Assembly (NCBI RefSeq): GCF_947581915.1
Contig: NZ_CANPWG010000009.1
Span: forward strand, 1-64,000
Reading direction: 5' to 3'
DNA from: Candidatus Palauibacter scopulicola
GTDB taxonomy: Bacteria; Gemmatimonadota; Gemmatimonadetes; Palauibacterales; Palauibacteraceae
Length of the DNA stretch: 64,000 bases
Shown: piece after piece, positions 35,796 to 43,901 of the stretch
Position numbering within the stretch: position 1 is the stretch's first letter
How the letters are laid out: every line of letters starts with the position of its first letter
Translations under genes and position numbers: made by a program
Notes under the pieces: model-generated
Databases searched by the model: none
Told to the model about the DNA's origin: nothing
Seen by the model: the letters and a program-made list of their open reading frames with translations, nothing else

Positions 35796-36893
35796 TTGAA
35801 CCTCTCCGACTCCTGGAACTACGAGCAGTTCGACGCCGAAGCGCAACGGCTGTACGAAGCCGGCGACTTCGATCAGGCGCTTGGCCTCCTCAAGGAGGCC
35901 CTCACCCGTTATCCCGACTCGGTCGAACTCCTCGTCTCGCTCGGGTATACGCGTCTGGCCCGGGAGGAATACGCCTGGGCGCGAGCGGCCTTCGACGGGG
36001 TGCTCCGGATCGATCCCGAGCACGAGGAAGCGCTGGCCGGCCTCGGAGATGTCCTGCTGAAGCTGGGGGAACGCGCGGCGGCCTTCCAGATCTTCGAAGG
36101 CCTGATCGCGCTGGGGTACGATCGGGACGTGGAGCTCATGCTCTGCGTGGGGCGCAGCCTGCTCCGCGAGGGTCTCCTGCGCCGTGCGGAGCGGTTCTTC
36201 CGCCTCGCCCTCGCGGCCGATCGCGACAGCCCCGATGCGGCGCTGGATCTCGCCTTCACCTTCTATCGGGACGGCGACACCGAGGCGGCGCTGTTCTGGA
36301 GCCGCGAGGCGGTGCGCCTGGATCCCCGCTTCGCGGAGGCCCGCGCGCTCTACGGCAACGTGCTCTACGAACGCGGCGATTTTCGGGGGGCGCTCGCGCA
36401 ACTTGCGACGATCCCGGTGACGGACCTGGCCGATCCGATCGTCGCGTGGCGTGTGGTCGACCTCAAGCGGCGACTCGAAGACCTCCCGGCGGACGCCGAG
36501 GAGTTGCGGCCGTACCTGCTGGCGCTGGAGGAACTGGCGCCGGAACCGAGTGCGGAGGAACGCCTGCTGGCCGAGGTCGAAGCCCGGGCGAACGGGTTGA
36601 CGGCGGGGCCGGGAACGGGCCAGCTCGATCTGTTCGGTCGTCCGCCCGAGGCGTCCGCGGTGGAGGTGCACCGCGTGCGGGCCCCGAACGGCGTGGTGTA
36701 CGAGGGAGATTGGGATGGGATCGTGCGGGCCATGCGCAACGGGTCCGAGGAGCCGGGCGTTTCGCTGGCCGACTTCATGCGGAACGAGGCCATGCGGCTC
36801 CAGGCGCTGACGGGCATCGCCGTCTCCTGGCAGACGGCGCGCGCCTTCCTCGAAGACTCGGCCCGGGTCGGCGCGCTCGAAATCGAACGCTAG
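35796..36893 (+). CDS. TPR-repeat protein
   Basis: This 365-residue soluble protein is built from tetratricopeptide repeats over about residues 8-220 (for example YEAGDFDQALGLLKEALTRY and YAWARAAFDGVLRIDPEHEE), followed by a linker and a conserved-looking C-terminal part with NGVVYEGDWDGIVRAMRNG. No signal peptide is present, so it is cytoplasmic and probably a scaffold. The start TTG at 35796 has GAGG at about eight bases. It precedes the LeuB-like gene by four bases, so the two are co-transcribed; why they are linked is unclear. Confidence 0.82.
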   Translation: MNLSDSWNYEQFDAEAQRLYEAGDFDQALGLLKEALTRYPDSVELLVSLGYTRLAREEYAWARAAFDGVLRIDPEHEEALAGLGDVLLKLGERAAAFQIFEGLIALGYDRDVELMLCVGRSLLREGLLRRAERFFRLALAADRDSPDAALDLAFTFYRDGDTEAALFWSREAVRLDPRFAEARALYGNVLYERGDFRGALAQLATIPVTDLADPIVAWRVVDLKRRLEDLPADAEELRPYLLALEELAPEPSAEERLLAEVEARANGLTAGPGTGQLDLFGRPPEASAVEVHRVRAPNGVVYEGDWDGIVRAMRNGSEEPGVSLADFMRNEAMRLQALTGIAVSWQTARAFLEDSARVGALEIER

Positions 36894-36897
36894 TCCC

Positions 36898-37968
36898 GTG
36901 TCGCAGGTTCCGCTGCGCATCGCGGTCATCGGCGGCGATGGGATCGGCCCCGAAGTCACCCGCGAGGCGTGCCGCGTGCTGCGGGCCGTGGCCGCGAGGG
37001 GCCTGGCCGAACTCGAGCTCACGCGCTTCCCGCACGGCGCCGACCACTATCTCGCCACCGGGGAGACGCTGTCGCAGCGGACCTTCGAGTCTCTGAGGGA
37101 CGACTTCGACGCGATCCTCTTCGGCGCCGTGGGCGATCCGCGCGTGCCCGACGGCCGTCACGCGCGCGACCTCCTCCTCGGTCTGCGGGTGCGGCTGGAC
37201 CTGTTCCTGAACCGCCGGCCGCTGCGGCTGCGCGCGCCGGAGCTGTCGCCGCTGAGGTCCGCGGACTCGGCGCCCATCGACTTCGAGGTCTTCCGGGAGA
37301 ATACGGAGGGCCTCTACGTGGGGGTCGGGCGGGTCGAGCACGAGGGCACGCCCGATGAGGTCGCGGTGTCGGAGTCGGTCGCGACGCGGTTCGGGGTGGA
37401 GCGGATCGTGCGGCGCGCGTTCGACTACGCCGCTCCCCGGGGACTGCGCGTGACGCTCGCGGACAAGGCGAACGCGGTGCCGCACATGTTCGGGCTCTGG
37501 CGCCGCGTGTTCGGGGAGGTCGCCGCCGGATATCCGGGGGTGGCGTCGGAGATGCGCTACGTGGATGCCCTCGCCATGGAGATGATCCGGGCGCCGGAGC
37601 GGTTCGGGGTCATCGTCACCTCGAACCTGCTCGGCGACATTCTCTCCGATCTGGGCGCCGAGATCGTGGGGGGGCCGGGGCTCGCGCCCTCGGCCAACGT
37701 GAACCCCGGCGTTCATGGCCTGTACGAACCCGTGCACGGCAGCGCGCCGGACATCGTCGGGACGGGTCGGGCGAATCCGATGGCCGCGGTGCTCAGCGCC
37801 GCGCTCCTCCTGCGGGATCACGGTGCGGACGAAGCGGCCGAGGCGATCGAAGCGGCGGTGGATGCGGCGCTCGCCGCCGGAGTGCGGACGCCGGACCTCG
37901 GGGGAGGCGCGACGACGTCGGAGGTGGGAAGCTGGCTCGCGGAACGGGTGGCCTCGGGCGCAGCCTGA
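36898..37968 (+). CDS. isopropylmalate/isocitrate dehydrogenase family protein (LeuB-like)
   Basis: This 356-residue beta-decarboxylating dehydrogenase has the family opening IAVIGGDGIGPEVTREACRV, the RENTEGLYVGVGR segment, the catalytic Lys in LADKANAVPHM, and the Asp-rich metal site in VTSNLLGDILSDLGAEIVGG with EPVHGSAPDI. The substrate helix (LLLGLRVRLDLFLNRRP) resembles the LeuB form of actinobacteria more than isocitrate dehydrogenase, so 3-isopropylmalate (leucine synthesis) is the best guess; tartrate or homoisocitrate remain possible. GTG start, four bases after the TPR gene. No other leu gene is in the window. Confidence 0.85.
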   Translation: MSQVPLRIAVIGGDGIGPEVTREACRVLRAVAARGLAELELTRFPHGADHYLATGETLSQRTFESLRDDFDAILFGAVGDPRVPDGRHARDLLLGLRVRLDLFLNRRPLRLRAPELSPLRSADSAPIDFEVFRENTEGLYVGVGRVEHEGTPDEVAVSESVATRFGVERIVRRAFDYAAPRGLRVTLADKANAVPHMFGLWRRVFGEVAAGYPGVASEMRYVDALAMEMIRAPERFGVIVTSNLLGDILSDLGAEIVGGPGLAPSANVNPGVHGLYEPVHGSAPDIVGTGRANPMAAVLSAALLLRDHGADEAAEAIEAAVDAALAAGVRTPDLGGGATTSEVGSWLAERVASGAA

Positions 37969-38062
37969 TCCGTCGCGCTACGTTCCCGGTGCGGCTCCGC
38001 AGTCTGATCCGCGCGCCGCCGCCCGGACGGTACCGGCGAAATCACCTCCGAATCACACGATA

Positions 38063-38078
38063 CCGGTCGCACGACCGG
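38063..38078. promoter_or_regulatory. 16-bp inverted repeat upstream of thiolase
   Basis: CCGGTCG (38063-38069) and CGACCGG (38072-38078) form a dyad separated by CA, 25 bases before the likely start at 38104. The size suits a TetR-type or similar dimeric repressor of fatty-acid genes, but no regulator is seen and this is inference. Confidence 0.35.
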
Positions 38079-38103
38079 CAAGGGGATGGAAGGACTCTGC
38101 GAA

Positions 38104-39303
38104 ATGAGCGACAGCAACGGTAACGGGACGGTGTTTCTCTCGGCCGCCCGAACCGCCATGGGCGCGTTCGGCGGCAGCCTGAAGGAGTATTCGGCGGTGG
38201 ACCTGGGCGTCGTCGCCTCGGAAGCGGCGATCGAGCGCTCGGGCGCCGAGCCCGGCGATTTCGGGCACGTGGTGATGGGGAACGTGATGCAGACGTCGGC
38301 CGACGCGATCTATCTCGCGCGGCATGTGGGGCTGCGGGCAGGGCTGCCGATCGAGACCCCGGCCGTCACCGTGAACCGCCTGTGCGGCTCGGGCTTTCAG
38401 GCCGTGATCGATGGCTCACAGGAGATCGAACTCGGGGAGAGCGACATCTGTCTCGTCGGCGGAGCCGAGTCCATGAGTCAGGCGCCGCATATCGTGCGCG
38501 GAGCCCGCTGGGGTCTGCGGCTGGGCCCGGCGCCGAAGTTCGAGGATTCGCTGTGGGAGGCCCTCACCGACCCTTACTGCGGCTTCTCGATGGCCCAGAC
38601 GGCGGAGAATCTCGCGGAGGAGTACGGGATCTCGCGCTCGGAAGCCGACGAGGTGGCGGTGCGCAGCCAGCAGTTGGCGGCGGAGGCCTGGGAGGGCGGC
38701 CGCTACGAGGACGAGGTTGTGCCGATGATGGTGGGGAGGAAGGGGAGGGAAACGTCCTTCGAGCGGGACGAACACCTCCGTCCCGATACGACGGTCGACG
38801 GGCTCGCAAAGCTCCGGCCGTATTTCAAGCAGGATGGCCTCGTCACCGCCGGTAACGCGAGCGGGATCGGGGATGGGGCGGCGGCGCTCGTGCTGGCGGG
38901 CCGGGACTACGCGGCGGCGCACGGCCTGGAGCCGGTCGGCCGCCTCGTGTCCTACGCCGTGGCGGGCGTGCCGCCCCACATCATGGGCATCGGGCCCGCG
39001 CCGGCCTCGCGCGCCGCCCTCGACAAAGCGGGCCTCACGCTCGACGACATCGACCTCGTTGAGGTGAACGAGGCCTTCGCTCCGCAGTACCTGGCCGTCG
39101 AGCGCGAACTAGGCCTCGACCGCGACAAGGTGAACGTGGACGGCGGGGCGATCGCGCTGAGCCACCCGCTCGGCATGACGGGGGCGCGGATCACGGGTCA
39201 TCTTCTGCACGAACTGCGGCGCCGGGGCGGCGGCCTGGGGCTGGGCGCCGCGTGCATCGGCGGTGGACAGGGCGCGGCCGTCATCGTGGAGGTCGACGCC
39301 TAG
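38104..39303 (+). CDS. acetyl-CoA acetyltransferase (thiolase)
   Basis: This 399-residue thiolase joins or cleaves acyl-CoA units. The nucleophile Cys is in VNRLCGSGFQ, the catalytic His in AIALSHPLGMTGARI, and the second Cys in GAACIGGGQGAA. The overall pattern fits biosynthetic or degradative acetoacetyl-CoA thiolases; chain-length preference cannot be told. The ATG at 38104 is preceded by GGAAGGA at nine bases and matches the family start; the in-frame ATG at 38086 is less well placed. A hydroxyacyl-CoA dehydrogenase gene lies 1.9 kb downstream, so both may serve butyryl-CoA, polyhydroxybutyrate or beta-oxidation chemistry. Confidence 0.93.
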   Translation: MSDSNGNGTVFLSAARTAMGAFGGSLKEYSAVDLGVVASEAAIERSGAEPGDFGHVVMGNVMQTSADAIYLARHVGLRAGLPIETPAVTVNRLCGSGFQAVIDGSQEIELGESDICLVGGAESMSQAPHIVRGARWGLRLGPAPKFEDSLWEALTDPYCGFSMAQTAENLAEEYGISRSEADEVAVRSQQLAAEAWEGGRYEDEVVPMMVGRKGRETSFERDEHLRPDTTVDGLAKLRPYFKQDGLVTAGNASGIGDGAAALVLAGRDYAAAHGLEPVGRLVSYAVAGVPPHIMGIGPAPASRAALDKAGLTLDDIDLVEVNEAFAPQYLAVERELGLDRDKVNVDGGAIALSHPLGMTGARITGHLLHELRRRGGGLGLGAACIGGGQGAAVIVEVDA

Positions 39304-39310
39304 CGGACGG

Positions 39311-39352
39311 CCGGGCCGGGCGCCGCGAACCACCGGGCCGGACGCCGCGAAC
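39311..39352 (+). repeat. two tandem units with 22-bp spacing upstream of slipin gene
   Basis: Two 20-bp units at 39311-39330 and 39333-39352 match at 19 of 20 positions (core CGCCGCGAAC) and sit between the thiolase stop and the slipin ribosome-binding site (GGAGGGAG). This could be an operator pair or a recent slippage duplication. Confidence 0.5.
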
Positions 39353-39369
39353 AGTCGGAGGGAGCGAAC

Positions 39370-40287
39370 ATGGATCCGCTATTCTTCATCCTCGCCGGGG
39401 CGGGCGCGCTGGCGCTGGCCACGAGTCTCCGCATCCTGAAGGAATACGAGCGGGCCGTCGTCTTCCGGCTCGGCCGCGCGCGTCCGACCCGCGGGCCCGG
39501 GCTCATCTTCCTCGTCCCGTTCGGGGTCGAGCGCATGGAACGGGTGAGTCTGCGGATCATCGCCATGGACATCCCGCCGCAGGACGTCATCACGCGCGAC
39601 AACGTGTCGGTGAAGGTCAACGCTGTCCTCTATTTCCGCGTCGCGAACCCCAGACGAGCCATCCTGGAGATCGAGGACTTTCTTTTTGCCACCTCGCAGC
39701 TCGCCCAAACGACGCTGCGCTCGGTCATCGGGCAGGCGGAACTGGACGAGGTTCTGGCGGAGCGCGAGAAGTTCAACCAGATCCTGCGCGACATCATCGA
39801 CCAGGGGACGGACGCGTGGGGGATCGACGTCACGGGCGTCGAGGTGAAGGACGTGGACCTGCCGAACGAGATGAAGCGGGCGATCGCGCGGCAGGCGGAG
39901 GCGGAGCGCGAGCGGCGCGCCAAGGTGATCAACGCGCAGGGCGAACTGCAGGCGGCGTCGAACCTGCGGGACGCGGCGCGGCAGTTGAGCCAATACCCGG
40001 CCTCGCTGCAACTGCGTTTCCTGCAGACGGCGACGGAGATCGCGGCGGAGAACAACTCGACGACGCTCTTCCCGCTGCCGGTGGAACTCGGGCCCATGAT
40101 GGGCCTGTTCAAGGGGCTTGCGACGGCGGCCGACGAAGAGTCCGCGGCTCCGGCTCCGGTCGACGAGCGCGTGCTCGAAGGCTCGGAAGGCGCGCCTCAG
40201 CTGCCCGGCGCGGAGGTGGCCGCGGACATGTCGGAGGCCGCGGACGAGCCGGAAGCGGTGGCGAGGGAGCGCGATGCCGCCGGCTGA
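39370..40287 (+). CDS. slipin (stomatin/SPFH family) membrane protein
   Basis: This 305-residue protein has one N-terminal hydrophobic hairpin (residues 3-20) and an SPFH/band 7 domain ([20 protein letters not shown], then [17 protein letters not shown]), followed by a coiled-coil (about 165-200, [19 protein letters not shown]) and an acidic tail. Stomatin-like slipins form large membrane rings and usually pair with a NfeD protein or a protease. Here the next gene instead encodes an unrelated membrane protein that overlaps the end of this one by 14 bases. A role in membrane organisation is inferred. Confidence 0.92.
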   Translation: MDPLFFILAGAGALALATSLRILKEYERAVVFRLGRARPTRGPGLIFLVPFGVERMERVSLRIIAMDIPPQDVITRDNVSVKVNAVLYFRVANPRRAILEIEDFLFATSQLAQTTLRSVIGQAELDEVLAEREKFNQILRDIIDQGTDAWGIDVTGVEVKDVDLPNEMKRAIARQAEAERERRAKVINAQGELQAASNLRDAARQLSQYPASLQLRFLQTATEIAAENNSTTLFPLPVELGPMMGLFKGLATAADEESAAPAPVDERVLEGSEGAPQLPGAEVAADMSEAADEPEAVARERDAAG

Positions 40288-41143
40288 CGACAATCGCGAC
40301 GGTTCGGGCGGGGCCGGTCCCCCGGCCCGCCGTTCGTCGCTCCCCCGGACGGTCACGCAGGAGCAACTCGAACGTGTGATCCGGCGGGCGTCAGATCTCC
40401 AGTTCCGCAGTTCCACCTCGGTCGGCGGGGAGCTCGCGGCGGGCGAAGTCGTGCAGATCGGAGCGGAAGTCGGGATCGAGGAGCGGTACGTCCGGCAGGC
40501 GCTGGCCGAGGTGGAAGCGGCCTCCCTCATTCCCGACGCGCCGCCGGACGAGGGGCTCGCGCGCCGGATCGTCGGTTCCGCGATCGTAAGCACGAGCCGC
40601 GTGGTGCCCGGGAGTCCGGCGGACGTGGAAGCGAATCTCGAATCGTACCTGCGCGAAGAGGAGCTTCTCCGGCAGGTGCGCTCGCGGTCCGGCGGATCGC
40701 TCTGGGAGCCGGGCACCGGCCTCGTCAGCCAGATGCGCCGCGCGATGGACGTCGGCGGGCGGCGGTATACCCTGGCGAAGGCTCGAAATCTCCAGGTCAG
40801 CGTGGAGGCCCTGGAGAGCGGGTGGTCGCTGGCCACGCTGACCGCCGACATCGGCAACATGAGGGCGGAACGGATCGGCGGCTGGTTCGCGGGAATGGGA
40901 CTGGGTGGAGCGGCCGGCGGCTTCGGCCTGTTCATGGCGACGGGAGGCGGCGTCCTGCCGCTCCTGGGAGGACTGGCGATCTTCTCCGGTTTCACGGCCA
41001 TCGCGACAGTTTCCGCGCGGGCCGACATGCGGAAGGTCAGGCAGCGGATGGAACTCGCGCTGCAGGGTCTTCTCGACCGACTCGAACGCGGCGAGAATCT
41101 CCGTAGCGCGGAGGAACCCTGGCACCGGAAACTCCTCCGCTGA
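40274..41143 (+). CDS. unknown membrane protein encoded with slipin
   Basis: I do not recognise this 289-residue protein. Residues 20-75 look like a winged-helix or DUF1707-type domain ([17 protein letters not shown], then [16 protein letters not shown]), the centre is a mixed alpha/beta region, and two adjacent hydrophobic segments (about 203-245, [20 protein letters not shown] and [17 protein letters not shown]) are followed by a basic C-terminal helix. The ATG at 40274 lies inside the slipin gene with GGAG just upstream, so it is translated with it. Its position suggests it replaces NfeD as slipin partner, which is untested. Confidence 0.75.
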   Translation: MPPADDNRDGSGGAGPPARRSSLPRTVTQEQLERVIRRASDLQFRSSTSVGGELAAGEVVQIGAEVGIEERYVRQALAEVEAASLIPDAPPDEGLARRIVGSAIVSTSRVVPGSPADVEANLESYLREEELLRQVRSRSGGSLWEPGTGLVSQMRRAMDVGGRRYTLAKARNLQVSVEALESGWSLATLTADIGNMRAERIGGWFAGMGLGGAAGGFGLFMATGGGVLPLLGGLAIFSGFTAIATVSARADMRKVRQRMELALQGLLDRLERGENLRSAEEPWHRKLLR

Positions 41144-41211
41144 GCGGCGCCGGTTTCCGTGCGCCATTGCACCAAAAACAATCACACCAACGAACATAGA
41201 AGGAGTGGACA

Positions 41212-42099
41212 TTGACTGAGATCCGGAAGGTCGGGGTGGTCGGAGCGGGACTGATGGGGAGCGGGATCGCGCAGGTCAGCGCGGCGGCCGGCTATGAGAC
41301 GCTCGTGCGGGAGGTGGAGCAGGGGTTCCTGGATCGGGGGATGGCCGGGATCGGGAAGAACCTCGACCGTGCCGTTCAGAAGGAGAAGCTCGGTGCGACG
41401 GACCGGGACGCGACGATGGCCCGTCTTCACCCGACGCTTGAACTGGCGGACCTGGCGGCGTGCGACCTCGTCATCGAGGCGATCACCGAGAACCTCGGCG
41501 CGAAACACGCGCTTTTCGACGAACTCGGCGGACTGTGCGCGGCGGAGACGATCTTCGCCTCCAACACGTCGAGCCTGTCCATCACCGAACTCGCCGCGGA
41601 GACGGATCGCCCGGAACGCTTCGTCGGTCTCCATTTCTTCAGCCCCGTGCCGGTCATGCCGCTGGTGGAGGTCGTCCGCTGCGGGCAGACGGCGGAAGCG
41701 ACGTTCGAGGCCGCCTTCGCGTTCGCCGGATCGCTCGGGAAGAGCCCGATCGCCTGCGGCGACAACACCGGTTTCGTGGTGAACCGGCTCCTCGTTCCCT
41801 ACATGCTCGACGCGATCCGCGCGTACGAGGCCGGGGTCGCGTCGATCCCCGACATCGACAAGGGACTGCGTCTGGGCTGCGGATACCCGATGGGTCCCTT
41901 CACGCTGGGCGATTTCGTGGGACTCGACACGTTGTACCACATCACGGGGATCATGTACGACGAGTACAAGGAGGCGCGCTTCGCCTCTCCCCCCCTCCTG
42001 CGCCGCATGTACCTGGCCGGCTACCACGGCCGGAAGACGGGGAAGGGCTTCTACGACTACAGCGGCGACGAACCCGTCGTGTCCAGCTTCGTGCTGTAG
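41212..42099 (+). CDS. hbd: 3-hydroxyacyl-CoA (3-hydroxybutyryl-CoA) dehydrogenase
   Basis: This 295-residue NAD(P)-dependent enzyme oxidises or forms 3-hydroxyacyl-CoA. The nucleotide motif is VGVVGAGLMGSGIAQVSAA, the catalytic region FASNTSSLSITELA and GLHFFSPVPVMPLVEVV contains the active His, and DNTGFVVNRLL opens the dimerisation domain. The length fits stand-alone Hbd/PaaH rather than a FadB fusion. The start is TTG at 41212 behind AAGGAG. A strong hairpin follows the stop. With the thiolase upstream it could run the first steps of polyhydroxybutyrate or butyrate metabolism. Confidence 0.92.
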   Translation: MTEIRKVGVVGAGLMGSGIAQVSAAAGYETLVREVEQGFLDRGMAGIGKNLDRAVQKEKLGATDRDATMARLHPTLELADLAACDLVIEAITENLGAKHALFDELGGLCAAETIFASNTSSLSITELAAETDRPERFVGLHFFSPVPVMPLVEVVRCGQTAEATFEAAFAFAGSLGKSPIACGDNTGFVVNRLLVPYMLDAIRAYEAGVASIPDIDKGLRLGCGYPMGPFTLGDFVGLDTLYHITGIMYDEYKEARFASPPLLRRMYLAGYHGRKTGKGFYDYSGDEPVVSSFVL

Positions 42100-42113
42100 C
42101 GCGTGCCCCAAAC

Positions 42114-42146
42114 GGACCGGGAGACGGCGCGACGTCTCCCGGGTCC
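42114..42146 (+). terminator. hairpin after hydroxyacyl-CoA dehydrogenase
   Basis: GGACCGGGAGACG (42114-42126) pairs with 42133-42146 across a six-base loop, giving a 13-bp stem with one bulged G. It lies 14 bases after the stop. There is no U-tract; it also insulates the XRE module from read-through. Confidence 0.65.
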
Positions 42147-42172
42147 ACCTACGGTCTCCATAGCGTGCGTTA

Positions 42173-42201
42173 TTGCAAATCGTGTAATGCAAGATTAGCT
42201 T
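42173..42201 (+). promoter_or_regulatory. predicted promoter of XRE-ImmA/PIN operon (leaderless)
   Basis: TTGCAA (42173-42178), a 17-base spacer and TAGCTT (42196-42201) precede the ATG at 42208 by six bases. No ribosome-binding site is present. The -10 overlaps a perfect dyad, so repression by the encoded XRE protein is likely. Confidence 0.5.
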
Positions 42202-42205
42202 GCAT
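42187..42205. promoter_or_regulatory. predicted operator (7-5-7 palindrome)
   Basis: ATGCAAG (42187-42193) and CTTGCAT (42199-42205) are perfect inverted arms around ATTAG, two bases before the XRE start codon. A related TTGCAA lies at 42173-42178. Position and symmetry fit an autoregulatory XRE operator. Confidence 0.6.
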
Positions 42206-42207
42206 CG

Positions 42208-43332
42208 ATGACGATGACATCCGATTCTCGCGTTGGACGCCGCCTTAAGGCGGCCCGAGAACGAGCTTGCCTGACGCAAGAGGAACTGGCCGGTGCTCTG
42301 GGCCTCCGGCATCGCCAGACCATCGCCAGCATCGAATCCGGGAAACGATCTCTGAGCGCCAGGGAATTGGTCAGCGCCATGGACGTGCTGGGCGTCGATC
42401 TCGACTACTTCACCGACCCGTTCCGACTCGTGGGCGAGGGTCAGTTCTCGTTCAGGACGAGCACCGACGTTGGCGGCCCGGTGCTCGACGACTTCGAAGA
42501 TCGCGCGGGACGCTGGATTGCCATGTACCGTGAGCTCTCCCTGGAGCAGGGTATAGAGCCGCGGTGGCTGGAGTCCAAGCTGGCCTTGACGGCCCGATCA
42601 TCCTTCGAGGACGCCCAGGCCGCCGGGGAGTCGGTAGCCGACCGCTGGCAACTGGGTTCGTGCCCCGCGGCGAAGCTGCGGTCGGCCATGGAGAGCCGCG
42701 CCTCAATCCTGGTGCTCGATGTCGATATGCCTCCCGGCATTTCCGGCGCCGCATCAAGGACACCTGGGCTGAATTGCGTGTTCGCTAATCGCAGGGATCC
42801 CGAGCGACGTCGGAACTTCGACTTGGCGCACGAGCTTTTTCATCTGCTCACGTGGGACGCCATGCCACCCGAGCGGGCCGAAGACGTGGAGGTGCCAAGA
42901 ACCGGGAAGGGATGGCGCGTCGAGCGGCTTGCGGAGAACTTCGCCGCCGCAGTCCTCATGCCTGGACAGATTCTGTGCCAGAAGTGGGAGCGGCAGTCGG
43001 AGGCAACCGACATTCACCAGCGGATCAAGGAGATCGCTGCCGATTTCCGCGTCTCCGGAACGGCCTGCAAGTGGCGTCTCCGCAACCTCGAAGTGCTCAC
43101 AAGGTCCGATCTCGCGGAGATCGACGACCGGCGCCTCGCGGCCAACGGACACTCAACCGACCCCCCTCCCGAAGTGCCGGCATTCAGCAAACCGTTCATC
43201 GATCGGGTTGCCTTAGCCCTCGATACCGGTCGCCTTTCCGTTAAGCGGGCGGCTTCCCTGCTCGATCTCTCGTTACCGGATCTCGTTTCCCTTATCCGAG
43301 GTCATGGTCACGAGACGTACTTCGAGGCGTGA
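42208..43332 (+). CDS. XRE HTH - ImmA/IrrE metallopeptidase fusion protein
   Basis: This 374-residue protein fuses an N-terminal XRE helix-turn-helix (residues 8-62; GRRLKAARERACLTQEELAG and RQTIASIESGKRSLSA) to an ImmA/IrrE-type zinc peptidase with HELFH at residues 208-212 and the third ligand E243 in LAENFAAAVLMP. A C-terminal extension (about 315-374, KPFIDRVALALDTGRLSVKRAASLL) looks like a second small helical DNA-binding or dimer domain. Related fusions cleave a repressor or act as antitoxins. The gene overlaps the PIN-like gene by 29 bases. Codon use is less GC-biased than its neighbours, suggesting horizontal acquisition. Leaderless start predicted. Confidence 0.9.
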   Translation: MTMTSDSRVGRRLKAARERACLTQEELAGALGLRHRQTIASIESGKRSLSARELVSAMDVLGVDLDYFTDPFRLVGEGQFSFRTSTDVGGPVLDDFEDRAGRWIAMYRELSLEQGIEPRWLESKLALTARSSFEDAQAAGESVADRWQLGSCPAAKLRSAMESRASILVLDVDMPPGISGAASRTPGLNCVFANRRDPERRRNFDLAHELFHLLTWDAMPPERAEDVEVPRTGKGWRVERLAENFAAAVLMPGQILCQKWERQSEATDIHQRIKEIAADFRVSGTACKWRLRNLEVLTRSDLAEIDDRRLAANGHSTDPPPEVPAFSKPFIDRVALALDTGRLSVKRAASLLDLSLPDLVSLIRGHGHETYFEA

Positions 43333-43843
43333 AGCGATAGGTCTCGCGCCGAACGTCATCGTACTTGTGGACACCATGATCGTCATCGAGGCGGTCGACA
43401 CCGCGTGCTGGAACGCCATCACTGGGAGCCGGGAGATCGTCACGGTTGAAGAGTGTGGGGAAGAGCTGCAGCGCGGTGATCCCTCCATGCACGGATACGT
43501 CCAAGTACGGGAAAGGGATATCGCACGCGCCATCGTGAGGCCGCTTCCGGTTGCAGCTGACATCACGTTTCGTCTGCAGTACCCCGATGCGTATCGCCTG
43601 GACCCCGGTGAGCGAGACCTGTTGGCGTTGGCCTGTACGCTCAGCGACGACTTCGCCCTATGTAGCTGTGACAGGGCGGCTGTAGGTGCCGCTCACGCAT
43701 TGGGCTGGCTCGATAGGGTCGTATCGCTCCAAGCTCTCGCGACGAGCCTCGGAGTACGGCCGTGCCGTCCGTTCAAGCGCCAATACACCGAGAGGCAATT
43801 GGAGATCTGGAGGACGTCGCTGCTCCTGGAGGCTGGCCCCTAA
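43304..43843 (+). CDS. PIN-like domain protein (putative toxin nuclease)
   Basis: This 179-residue protein looks like a PIN-type ribonuclease. Candidate catalytic acids are D23 (VLVDTMIVIEA), E49 or E50 (IVTVEECGEEL), D105 (LDPGERDLLALA) and D123 (LCSCDRAAV), in the order and spacing expected of the fold. It starts inside the end of the XRE-ImmA gene and is followed by a GC hairpin. The pairing of a PIN nuclease with an XRE-ImmA/IrrE protein fits a toxin-antitoxin or defence unit, though direct evidence is lacking. A start later than 43304 is possible, because the first 17 residues precede the fold. Confidence 0.75.
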   Translation: MVTRRTSRREAIGLAPNVIVLVDTMIVIEAVDTACWNAITGSREIVTVEECGEELQRGDPSMHGYVQVRERDIARAIVRPLPVAADITFRLQYPDAYRLDPGERDLLALACTLSDDFALCSCDRAAVGAAHALGWLDRVVSLQALATSLGVRPCRPFKRQYTERQLEIWRTSLLLEAGP

Positions 43844-43868
43844 GGCGGTTTCAAGGACGGTTCAGAAC

Positions 43869-43895
43869 GGCGCCCTCGGCCAGCCCGAAGGCGCC
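43869..43895. terminator. hairpin between PIN-like and PAP2 genes
   Basis: GGCGCC (43869-43874) pairs with GGCGCC (43890-43895); after one mismatch TCGG pairs with CCGA around a CCAGC loop. It lies between two convergent genes and can act in both directions. There is no U-tract. Confidence 0.55.
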
Positions 43896-43901
43896 TTGCG
43901 G

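Noticed and set aside
33978-37022. About 1000-codon minus-strand open frame across the small gene, CNNM and TPR genes
   Set aside because: It is antisense to three recognisable proteins, has a His/Arg/Glu-biased composition and no domain.
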